From: Hyphomicrobiales bacterium
GTDB taxonomy: Bacteria > Pseudomonadota > Alphaproteobacteria > Rhizobiales > Beijerinckiaceae
Assembly: GCA_900466745.1 (NCBI GenBank)
Contig: UBNE01000009.1
Coordinates: 124,001-188,000, forward strand
Length of the DNA stretch: 64,000 bases
Direction of reading: 5' to 3'
Shown: piece after piece, positions 18,077 to 26,876 of the stretch
Layout: each line of letters begins with the position of its first letter
How positions within the stretch are numbered: position 1 is the stretch's first letter
Made by a program: the position numbers and the translations under genes
The notes under the pieces: model-generated
The model's input: the letters and a program-made list of their open reading frames with translations, nothing else
Told to the model about the DNA's origin: nothing
Database searches by the model: none

Positions 18077-18877
18077 TCAGCCGGCCTCGTGCAATCTGTC
18101 CAGCGGGAAGCGCGCCACCTCCGCCATCAGCGCGGCGAAGCCCTTCGCCTGCAGCGCGGCGGTCGCCTTGCCCTTCTCGGCGGTGGCGAGGCTGGCGTCG
18201 CCGGCCGCGCCTGACGGGTGCACGTCCTGCGCCATCCAGGCGAAGGCATGCGGGCCGGTCGGCCTCAGCCAGCGATAGCCTTCCTCGGCCATCGGCAGCA
18301 TCAGCGGCTCGAAGCGCCCGGCCTTGCTCATATCGACGAGATCGGGCCGGAAATGCAGCATCAGCGCCGTCTCGGCGTCGCCGCCATGGATGCCGTGGCG
18401 GATGTCGAGATCGGCATAGAGCCCCTCCGGCAGGCCGAAGGACATCCAGGCGCTGGTCACCGCCAGCATGCCGTGGTCGACGCGCAATTCGCGCGCCGCG
18501 ATCTTCATCGGGTCGACATTGCCGCCATGCGAGGTCAGCAGCACCAGCTTGCGGAAGCCGGCCCGCTTCACGCTCCGGCCGATCTCGATCCAGGAGCGGA
18601 CCGCGCTCTCCCAGCCGATGGTCAGGGTGCCGGGCGAATGCAGATGCTCGTTCGACTTGCAAATAGCCTGTGTCGGCAGCACCAGCACGTCGATATCGGC
18701 CCCGACCAGCGGCATCGCCTCGGCCAGCATGCCGTTCATGATGGCGGTGTCGGTCGAGACCGGCAGATGCGGTCCGTGCTGCTCGATCGCGGCCAGCGGC
18801 AGCACCGCGACGGTGCTCTCGCGCGGAAGCGTCGCGAAATCGGAGCTCTTCAGGTCGCCCCAGAAGCGTGCGGTCAT
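18077..18877 (-). CDS. Creatininase-family amidohydrolase
   Basis: A 266-residue member of the creatininase family of metal-dependent amidases. Key segments are VAVLPLAAIEQHGPHLPVSTD (Glu, His and Asp metal ligands, about residues 24-44), LLTSHGGN (about residue 115) and GIHGGDAETALML. The family includes creatinine amidohydrolase, formamidopyrimidine deformylases and others, so the substrate is not fixed. It is divergent from an NMT1/ThiY-type importer, which as a family takes up pyrimidine-like compounds. A shared substrate is a reasonable but untested idea. Confidence 0.85.
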   Translation of the reverse strand: MTARFWGDLKSSDFATLPRESTVAVLPLAAIEQHGPHLPVSTDTAIMNGMLAEAMPLVGADIDVLVLPTQAICKSNEHLHSPGTLTIGWESAVRSWIEIGRSVKRAGFRKLVLLTSHGGNVDPMKIAARELRVDHGMLAVTSAWMSFGLPEGLYADLDIRHGIHGGDAETALMLHFRPDLVDMSKAGRFEPLMLPMAEEGYRWLRPTGPHAFAWMAQDVHPSGAAGDASLATAEKGKATAALQAKGFAALMAEVARFPLDRLHEAG

Positions 18878-19017
18878 GATCGGGCCTGTCGATGGCGGTG
18901 CGCGGCCGCCGCAGCCTGTGCATGCGGCAGCCCGGCGTTGCGATTTATGCCACGCTATCGCATGGCATCAGGATATAAGGCCAGAGGTCGCCGGTCCCGA
19001 TATGCGGAGTGTCTGAG

Positions 19018-20049
19018 ATGACGAGCATGAAATTTCGCCTGAGCCGGCGCGCCGCGCTCGGCCTGATCGGCGGTTCCGCCGCCGCTTCGCTGGTTCCGGT
19101 GCCGGGCGCGCGGGTCAGCGCGCAGACGCTCGACAAGCTCAGCTTCCAGACCAACTGGCGCGCCCAGGCCGAGCATGGCGGCTTCTATCTCGCGCTCGCC
19201 AACGGCATCTACAGGAAATACGGCATCGACGCCGAGATCCGGCCGGGCGGCCCGCAGCAGAACCCGTCCCAGCTCCTGCTCGGCGGGCGTGTCGACATGA
19301 CGATGTCGACGAGCTTCGAGGCGATTCGCTTCGCGCAGGAGAACATCCCCTTCCTGGCGATCGCCTCGATCTTCCAGAAGGACCCGCAGGTGATCATCTC
19401 GCATCCGAACCAGGGCAATGATTCGCTGGAGGCGCTGAAGGGCAAGCCGATCCTGATCGGCGCCGAGGCCCGCACCGCCTTCTGGCCGTTCCTGCGCGCC
19501 AAGTTCGGCTATACCGACGAGCAGATCCGGCCCTACACCTACAACATGGCGCCCTTCCTCGCGGACAAGAAGCTCTCGCAGCAGGGCTTCCTCTCCGCCG
19601 AGCCCTTCGTCGTGCAGAAGGCGGGCGTCACCCCGGTCGTGCATCTCCTCGCCGATCACGGCTTCGACGCCTACAACACGACGATCAACGTCTCGCGCAA
19701 GCTGATGGATGCGAAGAAGGACCTGGTCCAGCGCTTCATCACGGCGACGCTCGAGGGCTGGGACCTGTATCTGAAGGCCGGCCCCGAGGCCGCCGCCGCC
19801 AATGCCCTGATCCTGAAGGACAATCCCGACATGGATCAGGAGAAGATCGACTACGCGGTCAGGATGATGAACGAGCGCGGCATCGTCCGCTCGGGCGACG
19901 CGCTGACGCTCGGCATCGGCACCATGAGCGACGCGCGCTGGGCGAATTTCTACAAGACGATGAGCGAGGTCGGCGTCTTCCCGGCCGGGGTCGACGTGAA
20001 GAAGGCCTATACGCTCGATTTCGTGAACAAGGGCGTGGGCAAGGCCTGA
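19018..20049 (+). CDS. ABC importer substrate-binding protein, NMT1/ThiY-like
   Basis: A periplasmic binding protein of 343 residues. The signal carries a twin-arginine motif ([19 protein letters not shown]) and ends near VSAQT. The mature protein starts [34 protein letters not shown], the classical NMT1/THI5-like opening. GGAG at 19006 gives an eight-base spacing to ATG 19018, which is preferred over GTG 19009 or ATG 19027. ATPase and permease genes follow at once. Family ligands include formyl-aminopyrimidine, riboflavin precursors and sulfonates; the ligand here is unknown. Confidence 0.88.
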   Translation: MTSMKFRLSRRAALGLIGGSAAASLVPVPGARVSAQTLDKLSFQTNWRAQAEHGGFYLALANGIYRKYGIDAEIRPGGPQQNPSQLLLGGRVDMTMSTSFEAIRFAQENIPFLAIASIFQKDPQVIISHPNQGNDSLEALKGKPILIGAEARTAFWPFLRAKFGYTDEQIRPYTYNMAPFLADKKLSQQGFLSAEPFVVQKAGVTPVVHLLADHGFDAYNTTINVSRKLMDAKKDLVQRFITATLEGWDLYLKAGPEAAAANALILKDNPDMDQEKIDYAVRMMNERGIVRSGDALTLGIGTMSDARWANFYKTMSEVGVFPAGVDVKKAYTLDFVNKGVGKA

Positions 20050-20071
20050 GCGCGGCGGATCACCAGTTTCG

Positions 20072-20884
20072 ATGACGGCTGTCACACTATCGGGCGCGGG
20101 CGGCACGCTGCCGGCCGGCGCCGCCCCGCTCGTCGCCCTGCGCGGCGTCTCGAAGCGTTTCGGCAACGGCACGCTCGCCGTCCGCGACGTCGATCTCGAC
20201 CTTGCGGCGGGGGAGTTCGTCAGCCTGCTCGGCCCCTCCGGCTGCGGCAAGTCGACCCTGCTGCGCATGATCGCGGGCCTCGGCGCCCCCTCGGCGGGGA
20301 CGATCGCCTGGCCCGGCCGCGACGAGGGCGCGGCGGGGCGGGGCTTCGATCTCGGCTTCGTCTTTCAGGACCCGACATTGATGCCCTGGGCGAACGCGCT
20401 CGCCAACGTCATGCTGCCGCTGACCTTGAAGAAGGTGCCGCGCGGCGAGGCCGAGGCGCGGGCGGCGGAGATGCTGGCGCTGGTCGGCCTCGCCGGTTTC
20501 GAGCGCGCCTATCCGCGGGAATTGTCCGGCGGCATGAAGATGCGCGTCTCGATCGCGCGGGCGCTGGTGATGAAGCCGCGCATCCTGCTGATGGACGAGC
20601 CCTTCGCCGCGCTCGACGAGATCACGCGCCACCGGCTGAACAACGATCTGCTGGAGCTTTGGGCGCATGAGCGCTTCACCGCGGTCTTCGTCACCCATTC
20701 GGTGTTCGAGTCGGTCTATCTCTCGCAGCGCATCGTGGTGATGGCGGCCCGGCCCGGCCGCGTCATGGCCGATCTGCCGGTCGACGCGCCCTATCCGCGC
20801 AACGAACTCTTCCGCACCTCCGGCGAATACGCCCATCTCTGCCGGATCGCATCCGGCAAGCTCGAGGAAGCGATCGGCTCATGA
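20072..20884 (+). CDS. ABC transporter ATP-binding protein (nitrate/sulfonate/ThiZ type)
   Basis: A 270-residue ATPase that powers the adjacent importer. It has Walker A GPSGCGKS (about residue 53), the Q-loop FQDPTLMPW, signature LSGGMKMR, Walker [13 protein letters not shown] and H-loop [27 protein letters not shown] is typical of the SsuB/TauB/ThiZ group. The stop overlaps the permease ATG by ATGA, so the two are translationally coupled. Confidence 0.93.
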   Translation: MTAVTLSGAGGTLPAGAAPLVALRGVSKRFGNGTLAVRDVDLDLAAGEFVSLLGPSGCGKSTLLRMIAGLGAPSAGTIAWPGRDEGAAGRGFDLGFVFQDPTLMPWANALANVMLPLTLKKVPRGEAEARAAEMLALVGLAGFERAYPRELSGGMKMRVSIARALVMKPRILLMDEPFAALDEITRHRLNNDLLELWAHERFTAVFVTHSVFESVYLSQRIVVMAARPGRVMADLPVDAPYPRNELFRTSGEYAHLCRIASGKLEEAIGS

Positions 20885-21753
20885 GCACGCCCCAGGACAG
20901 CATCGCGCGCGCCTCCGCCGCGGCCGAGGCCTTGCCCGTTCCGGCGGAGCCCCGCTTCCTCGGCCTGCCCGCCGGCATCTGGCCGCGCATCTTCGCGCCG
21001 CTCGCCATCGGCGTGCTGGTGCTGGCGCTCTGGGAGTTCGCGGTGCGCTGGAACGGGATTCCGCCCTATGTGCTCCCCGGGCCGCTGCTCGTCGGCCAGA
21101 CCCTGGTGGCGGACTGGGCGACGCTCTCGGTCTCGCTCTGGGTGACGCTGCGCATCACCTTCCTGGCGCTGGCGGCCGCGGTGGTGGTCGGCGTGGCGCT
21201 GGCGGTGCTGTTCAGCCAGTCGAAATGGCTGGAGATGGCGCTTCTGCCCTATGCCATCGTGCTGCAGGTGACGCCGGTCGTCGCCATCGCCCCGCTGATC
21301 ATCATCTGGGCCGACGACATCGACCTGTCGCTGCTGATCTGCGCCTGGATCGTCGCCTTCTTCCCGATCCTGTCGAACACCATCCTCGGCCTGAGCGCCG
21401 CCGACCACAACCTCGTCAACCTGTTCGAGCTCTATGGCGCGAGCCGCTGGCAGACCCTGCGCTATCTCAGGCTGCCGGCGGCGCTGCCCTATTTCCTGGC
21501 GGGGCTGAAGGTCTCGGGCGGCCTGGCGCTGATCGGCGCGGTCGTCGCCGAATTCGTCGCCGGAACCGGCGGCAACGCCTCGGGATTGGCCTATCGCATC
21601 CTCGAGGCCGGCTACCAGCTCAAGATCCCGCGCGTCTTCGCGGCGCTGGCGATGATCTCGCTCTCGGGCGTGGCGATCTTCCTGGCGACGAGCCTGATCT
21701 CGCATCTCCTGCTGCGCCGCTGGCACGAAAGCGCGATCCGGCGGGAGAACTGA
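20881..21753 (+). CDS. ABC transporter permease (SsuC/ThiX type)
   Basis: A 290-residue integral membrane subunit with about six hydrophobic segments; the first is [20 protein letters not shown]. The coupling loop reads [31 protein letters not shown] (near residue 180), the BPD_transp_1 pattern for this family. It ends [19 protein letters not shown]. It closes the three-gene importer operon that starts at 19018, and is convergent with the unknown gene that ends 24 bases downstream. Confidence 0.92.
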   Translation: MSTPQDSIARASAAAEALPVPAEPRFLGLPAGIWPRIFAPLAIGVLVLALWEFAVRWNGIPPYVLPGPLLVGQTLVADWATLSVSLWVTLRITFLALAAAVVVGVALAVLFSQSKWLEMALLPYAIVLQVTPVVAIAPLIIIWADDIDLSLLICAWIVAFFPILSNTILGLSAADHNLVNLFELYGASRWQTLRYLRLPAALPYFLAGLKVSGGLALIGAVVAEFVAGTGGNASGLAYRILEAGYQLKIPRVFAALAMISLSGVAIFLATSLISHLLLRRWHESAIRREN

Positions 21754-21776
21754 GGCGGCGCGCTTGGCGTCCCCGC

Positions 21777-22619
21777 TCAGGCGAAGAAGGCGAGCTTGCG
21801 CTCGACCGGCAGGGCGTCGATCTCGCGCAGGCCGGTTTCGGACGAGCCCGGGACGGCCGTGGCGGGCCGCGCCGATGGCGGCTCGCTGAAGACGATGTCG
21901 TCGTCGAGCAGTTCGATCGTCCCGATGCGCGGCGCGCCGTTCGGAAGGTCGTCGATCTGATGGGCCTGCCGGTCGCTCCCGGCTCCGGCCGCGTCCGCAG
22001 GATTCCGGTCCGGCTTGCGCTCGGCGCGGGGCGGCAGACCGGCGAGCTCCGTCGCCGTCAGGTAATGCGGGCTCGGATCGCGCGCGACCTCGCCGAAGGC
22101 GCGCAGGCTCGAATCCAGCATGGCGATCGTGTCGGCGATCTTGTCGATGCGCTGGACGAGGCCGTCGACCAGGCCGACCGCCTGGCAGGCCTCGGCCGCA
22201 TGCCGGTCGAGCCTGTCGCAGAGCCCGCTATCGGCGCCGCTCTCGCGCAGGTTCCAGCCGACCTCCTGGATGCTCTCTGTGGCGCCGAGGATGGCGCCCG
22301 CCGCCCTTTCGATCTGCGCCGCGAGGCCGGAGGAGCGCTCCTGCGTCCTGCCGCTGATCCGTTCGAGATCGGCGCGCAGGTCGCTGATCAGGGCCGCGGC
22401 CTCGATCAGGCCGCTGTCCCGGCTGGTCTCCTGGACGCCGAGCCCGACGACGCGCTCGATCCGGCCGATGGCGCTCAGGAGCTGGAGCGTGTCGGCCTGC
22501 CGGTTGCGCCTGGCATATTCGGCCATGAACCAGCGTCCGCGGGCGGTCTCCAGCACCGCCGCCTCGATGGCGTCGTAATCGGCCTGGCTCAGCGGTGTCA
22601 GGGAGCGGGCGTCGCTCAT
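21777..22619 (-). CDS. Conserved hypothetical protein, helical
   Basis: A 280-residue protein I cannot name. The first 60 residues hold a strongly patterned segment, LSQADYDAIEAAVLETARGRWFMAEYARRNRQAD, that I associate with unassigned alphaproteobacterial proteins. Residues about 60-190 are alanine/arginine/glutamate-rich and predicted helical, with long heptad-like stretches. The last 80 are proline-, alanine- and acid-rich and probably disordered, ending in LPVERKLAFFA. No signal peptide or membrane segment is seen. ATG 22619 is preferred over a start at 22640. The design (helical core, acidic disordered tail) would suit a scaffold or signalling partner, which is speculation. Confidence 0.7.
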   Translation of the reverse strand: MSDARSLTPLSQADYDAIEAAVLETARGRWFMAEYARRNRQADTLQLLSAIGRIERVVGLGVQETSRDSGLIEAAALISDLRADLERISGRTQERSSGLAAQIERAAGAILGATESIQEVGWNLRESGADSGLCDRLDRHAAEACQAVGLVDGLVQRIDKIADTIAMLDSSLRAFGEVARDPSPHYLTATELAGLPPRAERKPDRNPADAAGAGSDRQAHQIDDLPNGAPRIGTIELLDDDIVFSEPPSARPATAVPGSSETGLREIDALPVERKLAFFA

Positions 22620-22919
22620 GACCGGACTGCCTTCGATCAAGGGGCCGAATCAGCGCGGCCGCGGATGACGATTCGGCAACCCTGCGCGACGATTGCTTAA
22701 GGAATTGCTGCTGCTGCCCTTGGGGCAACAGGGTCGCTTCGCGCCTCGGCTATGGCGGTTGGGCAACGGTCGGGGCCGGGCGGCGCCCCGGCGGGGCTGC
22801 CTCGGCTTGCCAAGCGCGGCCGGCGCGGCAATACAGGACGGCAGGGGTGGATCCGGCGCCGGACGGTGCCGAGGCGGCAGGAGATTGCCGTTCGGTCGGG
22901 TGAGGGACATCACGGGCAG
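22620..22919. other. Divergent intergenic region, 300 bases
   Basis: This gap separates the leftward unknown gene from the rightward mla operon and must hold both promoters. It is very GC-rich, with a hairpin-capable GGGGC...GCCCC near 22774-22793. I see no convincing -35/-10 pair, operator or conserved small gene; an open frame from 22693 reads like noise. Confidence 0.5.
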
Positions 22920-24065
22920 ATGCCGAGCGTTGACACTGCCGAGCCGCAAGCGATCTACCGCGACGAGGCCGGGACCCTTTCGGTCGCGCTCGCGGGGTCC
23001 TGGAGCGCCGATCGCGCCCCGCGGCTGGAGAAGCTGATCGGCGAGATCGCCGCCCATCTGCAGCGGGGCGTGCCGGTCCGCCTCGATCTTTCGGACGTCA
23101 CCCGGCTCGACACCCTCGGCGCCTATGTCCTCAACCGGCTGAAGGCGCGGCAGCAGCGCGGCGGCGCCTCGCTCGAGATCGTCAGCCGCAGGCCGGAGCA
23201 CGGCGTCCTGCTCGCCGAGGTCAAGGTCCACGACCAGGACAAGCTGCGCCCGCCGGATCGCTTCAGCCTGGTCGGCCTGCTCGCCAATATCGGCGAGGCG
23301 GTGGTGCGCTTCGGCCGCGACATGGTCGGCGGGGCGATGTTCCTCGGCGAGGTGGTGGTCGCCTCGTCCGCGGTGGTGCTCGGGCCGCGCAAGTTCCGCG
23401 GCCCGTCGCTGGTCAACCAGATCGAGCTGATCGCCTTCAACGGCGCGCCGATCATCATGCTGATCTCGTTCCTGGTCGGCTGCATCGTCTCGCAGCAGGG
23501 CATCTTCCAGCTCCAGCAGTTCGGCGCGACCGCCTTCGTCGTGAACCTGACCGGCATCCTCGTCCTGCGCGAGCTCTCCGTGCTGCTGACCTCGATCATG
23601 ATCGCCGGCCGCTCCGGCTCAGCCTTCACCGCCGAGATCGGCTCGATGAAGATGCGCGAGGAGATCGACGCGCTGCGCGTGATGGGGCTCGACCCGATCG
23701 AGGTGCTGGTGGTGCCGCGCATCCTGGCGCTGATCATCTCGCTGCCGATCCTGACCTTCATCTCCTCGATGGCGGGCCTGACCGGCGCCGGCCTCGTCGC
23801 CTGGCTCTATGGCGGCATCGGCGTCGACACCTTCCTCGCCCGGCTGCAATCCGTCATCACCTGGAAGCATTTCGCCGTCGGCCTGATCAAGGCGCCGTTC
23901 ATGGCCTTCATCATCGGGCTGATCGCCTCGATCGAGGGCCTCGCGGTCAAGGGATCGGCGGAGTCGCTCGGGCGGCAGGTCACGGCCTCCGTGGTCAAGG
24001 CGATCTTCATGGTCATCGTCGTCGACGGGCTCTTCGCCATGTTCTTCGCCTCGATCGAGTTCTGA
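22920..24065 (+). CDS. MlaE-family lipid ABC permease with N-terminal STAS domain
   Basis: A 381-residue fusion. Residues about 10-100 form a STAS (MlaB-like) domain, seen in LAGSWSADRAPRLEKLIGEI and RLDLSDVTRLDTLGAYVLNRL. Residues about 115-381 form the MlaE permease with GPRKFRGPSLVNQIELIAFNG, the GRSGSAFTAEIGSMKMREEIDAL motif and LTFISSMAGLTGAGL. In E. coli these are the separate proteins MlaB and MlaE. The complex moves phospholipids between the inner and outer membranes. The start at 22920 is placed just before the STAS domain, with GGGCAG upstream. It is first of a four-gene operon. Confidence 0.92.
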   Translation: MPSVDTAEPQAIYRDEAGTLSVALAGSWSADRAPRLEKLIGEIAAHLQRGVPVRLDLSDVTRLDTLGAYVLNRLKARQQRGGASLEIVSRRPEHGVLLAEVKVHDQDKLRPPDRFSLVGLLANIGEAVVRFGRDMVGGAMFLGEVVVASSAVVLGPRKFRGPSLVNQIELIAFNGAPIIMLISFLVGCIVSQQGIFQLQQFGATAFVVNLTGILVLRELSVLLTSIMIAGRSGSAFTAEIGSMKMREEIDALRVMGLDPIEVLVVPRILALIISLPILTFISSMAGLTGAGLVAWLYGGIGVDTFLARLQSVITWKHFAVGLIKAPFMAFIIGLIASIEGLAVKGSAESLGRQVTASVVKAIFMVIVVDGLFAMFFASIEF

Positions 24066-24067
24066 CG

Positions 24068-24919
24068 ATGGGCGAGCACGGCATCAGGCCCGCGGCGGCA
24101 CGGCACGGCGAGGATGGTGACCCCTCCGGCCGGCAGGCGCCCGAGGTCGTCATCCGCGTGCGCAACCTCAAGGTCGCCTTCGGCGAGAAGGTCATCATGG
24201 ACGGGCTCGACCTCGACGTGATGCGCGGCGAGATCCTCGGCTTCGTCGGCGGCTCCGGCCAGGGCAAGTCGGTGCTGACCCGCACGATCCTCGGGCTGGT
24301 GCGCAAGCAGCGCGGCACCATCGACATCTTCGGCGAGAACGTCGACCGGCTCGCGTCGCAGCAGCGGCGCCGGCTGGAGCGGCGCATCGGCGTGATGTTC
24401 CAGCAGGGCGCGCTGTTCTCGGCCCTGACCGTGAAGCAGAACATCCAGGTGCCGATGCGGGAATATCTCGCCTTGCCGCCGGACCTGCTCGACGAATTGG
24501 CGATGGTGAAGCTCGATCTCGTCGGCCTGCCGCAGGACGCCGCCGACAAGGCGCCCTCCGAGCTCTCGGGCGGCATGATCAAGCGTGCGGCGCTGGCGCG
24601 TGCGCTCGCCCTCGACCCCGAGATCGTCTTTCTCGACGAGCCGACCTCGGGGCTGGACCCGATCGGCGCGGCCGAGTTCGACGATCTCATCGTCACGCTG
24701 AAGCAGACTCTGGGGCTGACCGTGTTCATGGTGACCCACGATCTCGACAGCCTGTATGATGCCTGCGACCGAATCGCCGCCTTGGCGGACAGGAAGGTGA
24801 TCGCCGTCGGCCCGCTGGCCACGATGCTGGCATCCGACCATCCGTGGCTGAAAGCCTATTTCGGCGGAGAGCGCGCCATGGCCCGGCAGCCCGCCGGGGA
24901 GCGGGAGCAGAACGGCTAG
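24068..24919 (+). CDS. Mla-type ABC transporter ATP-binding protein
   Basis: A 283-residue ATPase of the MlaF/Ttg2A group. Walker A is GGSGQGKS (about residue 76), the Q-loop is MFQQGALFSALTV, the signature LSGGMIKRAALARAL, and Walker B VFLDEPTSGLDPIGAAEFD, the phrase usual in MlaF proteins. It has a longer N-terminal lead (about 30 residues) than E. coli MlaF and a C-terminal extension after the H-loop VTHDLDS. It begins two bases after the permease stop and supplies energy for the lipid transporter. Confidence 0.93.
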   Translation: MGEHGIRPAAARHGEDGDPSGRQAPEVVIRVRNLKVAFGEKVIMDGLDLDVMRGEILGFVGGSGQGKSVLTRTILGLVRKQRGTIDIFGENVDRLASQQRRRLERRIGVMFQQGALFSALTVKQNIQVPMREYLALPPDLLDELAMVKLDLVGLPQDAADKAPSELSGGMIKRAALARALALDPEIVFLDEPTSGLDPIGAAEFDDLIVTLKQTLGLTVFMVTHDLDSLYDACDRIAALADRKVIAVGPLATMLASDHPWLKAYFGGERAMARQPAGEREQNG

Positions 24920-24922
24920 ACC

Positions 24923-26065
24923 ATGGAATCGCGTGCGAACTACGCCCTTGTCGGCCTTTTCACCCTGGCGGTGCTCGCGGCGGCCTTCGGCTTCGTCTAC
25001 TGGTTCAACAGCGGCGGCGCCGGGCACCGGGAGAGCATCCGCGTCATCTTCACCGGCTCGGTGACGGGGCTCGGCCGCGGCTCGAGCGTGCTGTTCAACG
25101 GCCTGCGCGTCGGCGAGGTCACCAATATCGAGCTCCAGCCCGACGATCCGCGCCGGATCTACGCCGTGATCCAGGTGTCGGCCACCACGCCGGTTCGCGA
25201 CGACACCCGCGCCCGCATCGAGGCGCAGGGGCTCGCCGGCGTGGTCGCGCTCCAGCTCATCGGCGGAGCGCCCGATGCGCCGGTCCTGCAGGCCAAGCCC
25301 GGCGAGCCGATGCCGACGATCATCGCCGAGCGCTCCGAATTGCAGGACATCATCGAGACCGTCCGCAACGTCGCGCAGCGGGCCGATACAGTGCTGGCCT
25401 CGCTCGACGGCCTGATCCAGCAGAACCGGGGGCCGATCAACAACACGGTCCGCAATGTCGAGAAGTTCTCCGAGGCGCTGGGCAAGAACTCCGACGGTCT
25501 CGACAAGCTGATGGCCGGCTTCGGCAACATCGCCGACACCATTCAGCCGCTGTCGCAGAAGCTGCAGAGCCTCAGCGAGGAGCTGACGGAGGTGGTCAAG
25601 TCGGTCGACCGGCAGAAGGTCGCGAACATCGTCGACAATGTCGACAAGTTCACCGGCGCGCTCGGCGGCTCCAGCGAGGACGTCAGCAAGGCGGTCAAGG
25701 ACGTCGCCTCGATCACCGAAAAGCTCAACCGCGCCGCCGACCAGGTCGAGGGCGTGCTGAAAGGCGCGCAGGCCTTCCTGAACACGGCCTCCGGCCCCGA
25801 CGGCCGCAGCGCCCTGACCGAGGTCGCGGATGCGGCGAAGTCGATCCGCGTCCTGGCCGACAATCTCGACAAGCGCACCGCCGAGATCTCGGTCGGCATC
25901 AACCGCTTCACCCGCTCGGGCCTGCGTAATGTCGATTCGACCGTTTCGGAGGCCAAGCGCGTGCTGACGGAACTCAACCGCACCCTGCGGACTTTCGAAC
26001 GCAACCCGCAGCAGTTCATCTTCGGCGGCAAGCCGCCGCTTCCCCAGTACAACGGATCCCGCTAG
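24923..26065 (+). CDS. MCE-domain lipid transport protein (MlaD-like)
   Basis: A 380-residue inner-membrane-anchored periplasmic protein. Residues about 6-28 (ALVGLFTLAVLAAAFGFVYWF) are the membrane anchor. Residues about 38-120 form the MCE domain (IRVIFTGSVTGLGRGSSVLFNGLRVGEV, ARIEAQGLAGVVALQLIGG). The remaining 250 residues are helical with repeating NVEKF, VDKF and ADNLDKR units, longer than E. coli MlaD (183 residues). They could form the extended barrel or needle seen in larger MCE proteins. It starts three bases after the ATPase stop. Confidence 0.92.
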   Translation: MESRANYALVGLFTLAVLAAAFGFVYWFNSGGAGHRESIRVIFTGSVTGLGRGSSVLFNGLRVGEVTNIELQPDDPRRIYAVIQVSATTPVRDDTRARIEAQGLAGVVALQLIGGAPDAPVLQAKPGEPMPTIIAERSELQDIIETVRNVAQRADTVLASLDGLIQQNRGPINNTVRNVEKFSEALGKNSDGLDKLMAGFGNIADTIQPLSQKLQSLSEELTEVVKSVDRQKVANIVDNVDKFTGALGGSSEDVSKAVKDVASITEKLNRAADQVEGVLKGAQAFLNTASGPDGRSALTEVADAAKSIRVLADNLDKRTAEISVGINRFTRSGLRNVDSTVSEAKRVLTELNRTLRTFERNPQQFIFGGKPPLPQYNGSR

Positions 26066-26068
26066 CCG

Positions 26069-26680
26069 ATGACGATCGAGGCCTCCCAGACTGTCACGAC
26101 CGGCCGCGGCCCGCGCGGTCTCCGCGCCGTCGCGATGCTGTCCATGGCGCTCGCCTTGGCCGGCTGCGGCGGCGGCCCGACGCCGACGACCTTCGACCTC
26201 AGCGCGCCGAGCGGCTTCGGACGGGTCGGCGGCTCGCACGCCACCCTGGTCGTCGCGCGCCCGACCGCCGTGCAGACGCTCGATTCGGACCGCGTGATCG
26301 TCAAGGATTCGAGCGGGGCGCTCTCCTTCCTCGGCGGGGCGCAATGGGCGGACCAGGTGCCGGCGCTGGTGCAGACCCGGCTGATCCAGACTTTCGAGAA
26401 CGCCAGCCGCATCGGCTCCGTCTCGGCGCCGGGGCAGGGCATCACGCCGAGCCTCCAGCTCGTGACCGACATCCGCAGCTTCAACATCGACGCGGCGTCC
26501 GGCGCGGCCGTGGTCGAGATCACCGCCAAGATCGTCGGCGATACCAGCGGCCGGATCCAGCGGGCGCGCCTGTTCTCGGCACGCGTCCCGGTCGGCGCGA
26601 TGGACGGGCCGGGCGCGGCACGGGCGCTCGACCGCGCCCTGTCGCAGGTTCTCATCGACATCGTCCGCTGGGCGCGCTGA
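26069..26680 (+). CDS. ABC-type transport auxiliary lipoprotein
   Basis: A 203-residue predicted outer-membrane lipoprotein of the PqiC/ABC_trans_aux family. The signal is unusual in starting with about 20 polar residues before the hydrophobic core, and ends in a lipobox ALAGC (Cys35). The mature protein has TFDLSAPSGF, LVVARPTAVQTLDSDRVIVKD and QWADQVPALVQTRLIQTFENA, all characteristic. Such lipoproteins are thought to link the MCE complex to the outer membrane. The gene follows the MCE gene by three bases and closes the operon. Confidence 0.88.
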   Translation: MTIEASQTVTTGRGPRGLRAVAMLSMALALAGCGGGPTPTTFDLSAPSGFGRVGGSHATLVVARPTAVQTLDSDRVIVKDSSGALSFLGGAQWADQVPALVQTRLIQTFENASRIGSVSAPGQGITPSLQLVTDIRSFNIDAASGAAVVEITAKIVGDTSGRIQRARLFSARVPVGAMDGPGAARALDRALSQVLIDIVRWAR

Positions 26681-26876
26681 ACCGCCGTTCGGCGGGCCGC
26701 CCGGCCATGTCCCGGCGCGGCGAATCGCGATAGGTTCTGCGCACGGCTTGGCCCGAGCCGCCCCCCTCCAGCGGGGAAGCATCGGCATGCGGGGCCTTCG
26801 AGACGTTCCGACCGACTGTTCGGGCTCTACGCATGAGGAGGGATTGCGCCGTCGGCCCGCAATAGGAGGTCTCCGC

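Noticed and set aside
19010..19022. CTGAG just before the NMT1-type receptor gene, suggestive of a TPP riboswitch
   Set aside because: The other conserved TPP elements (ACCTGAT and the pairing helices) are missing and the match overlaps the start codon.
22693..23037. Small open frame MLKELLLLPLGQQG in the gap before the mla operon
   Set aside because: It runs into the STAS domain in another frame, is Arg/Gly-rich after 15 residues and lacks a ribosome site.
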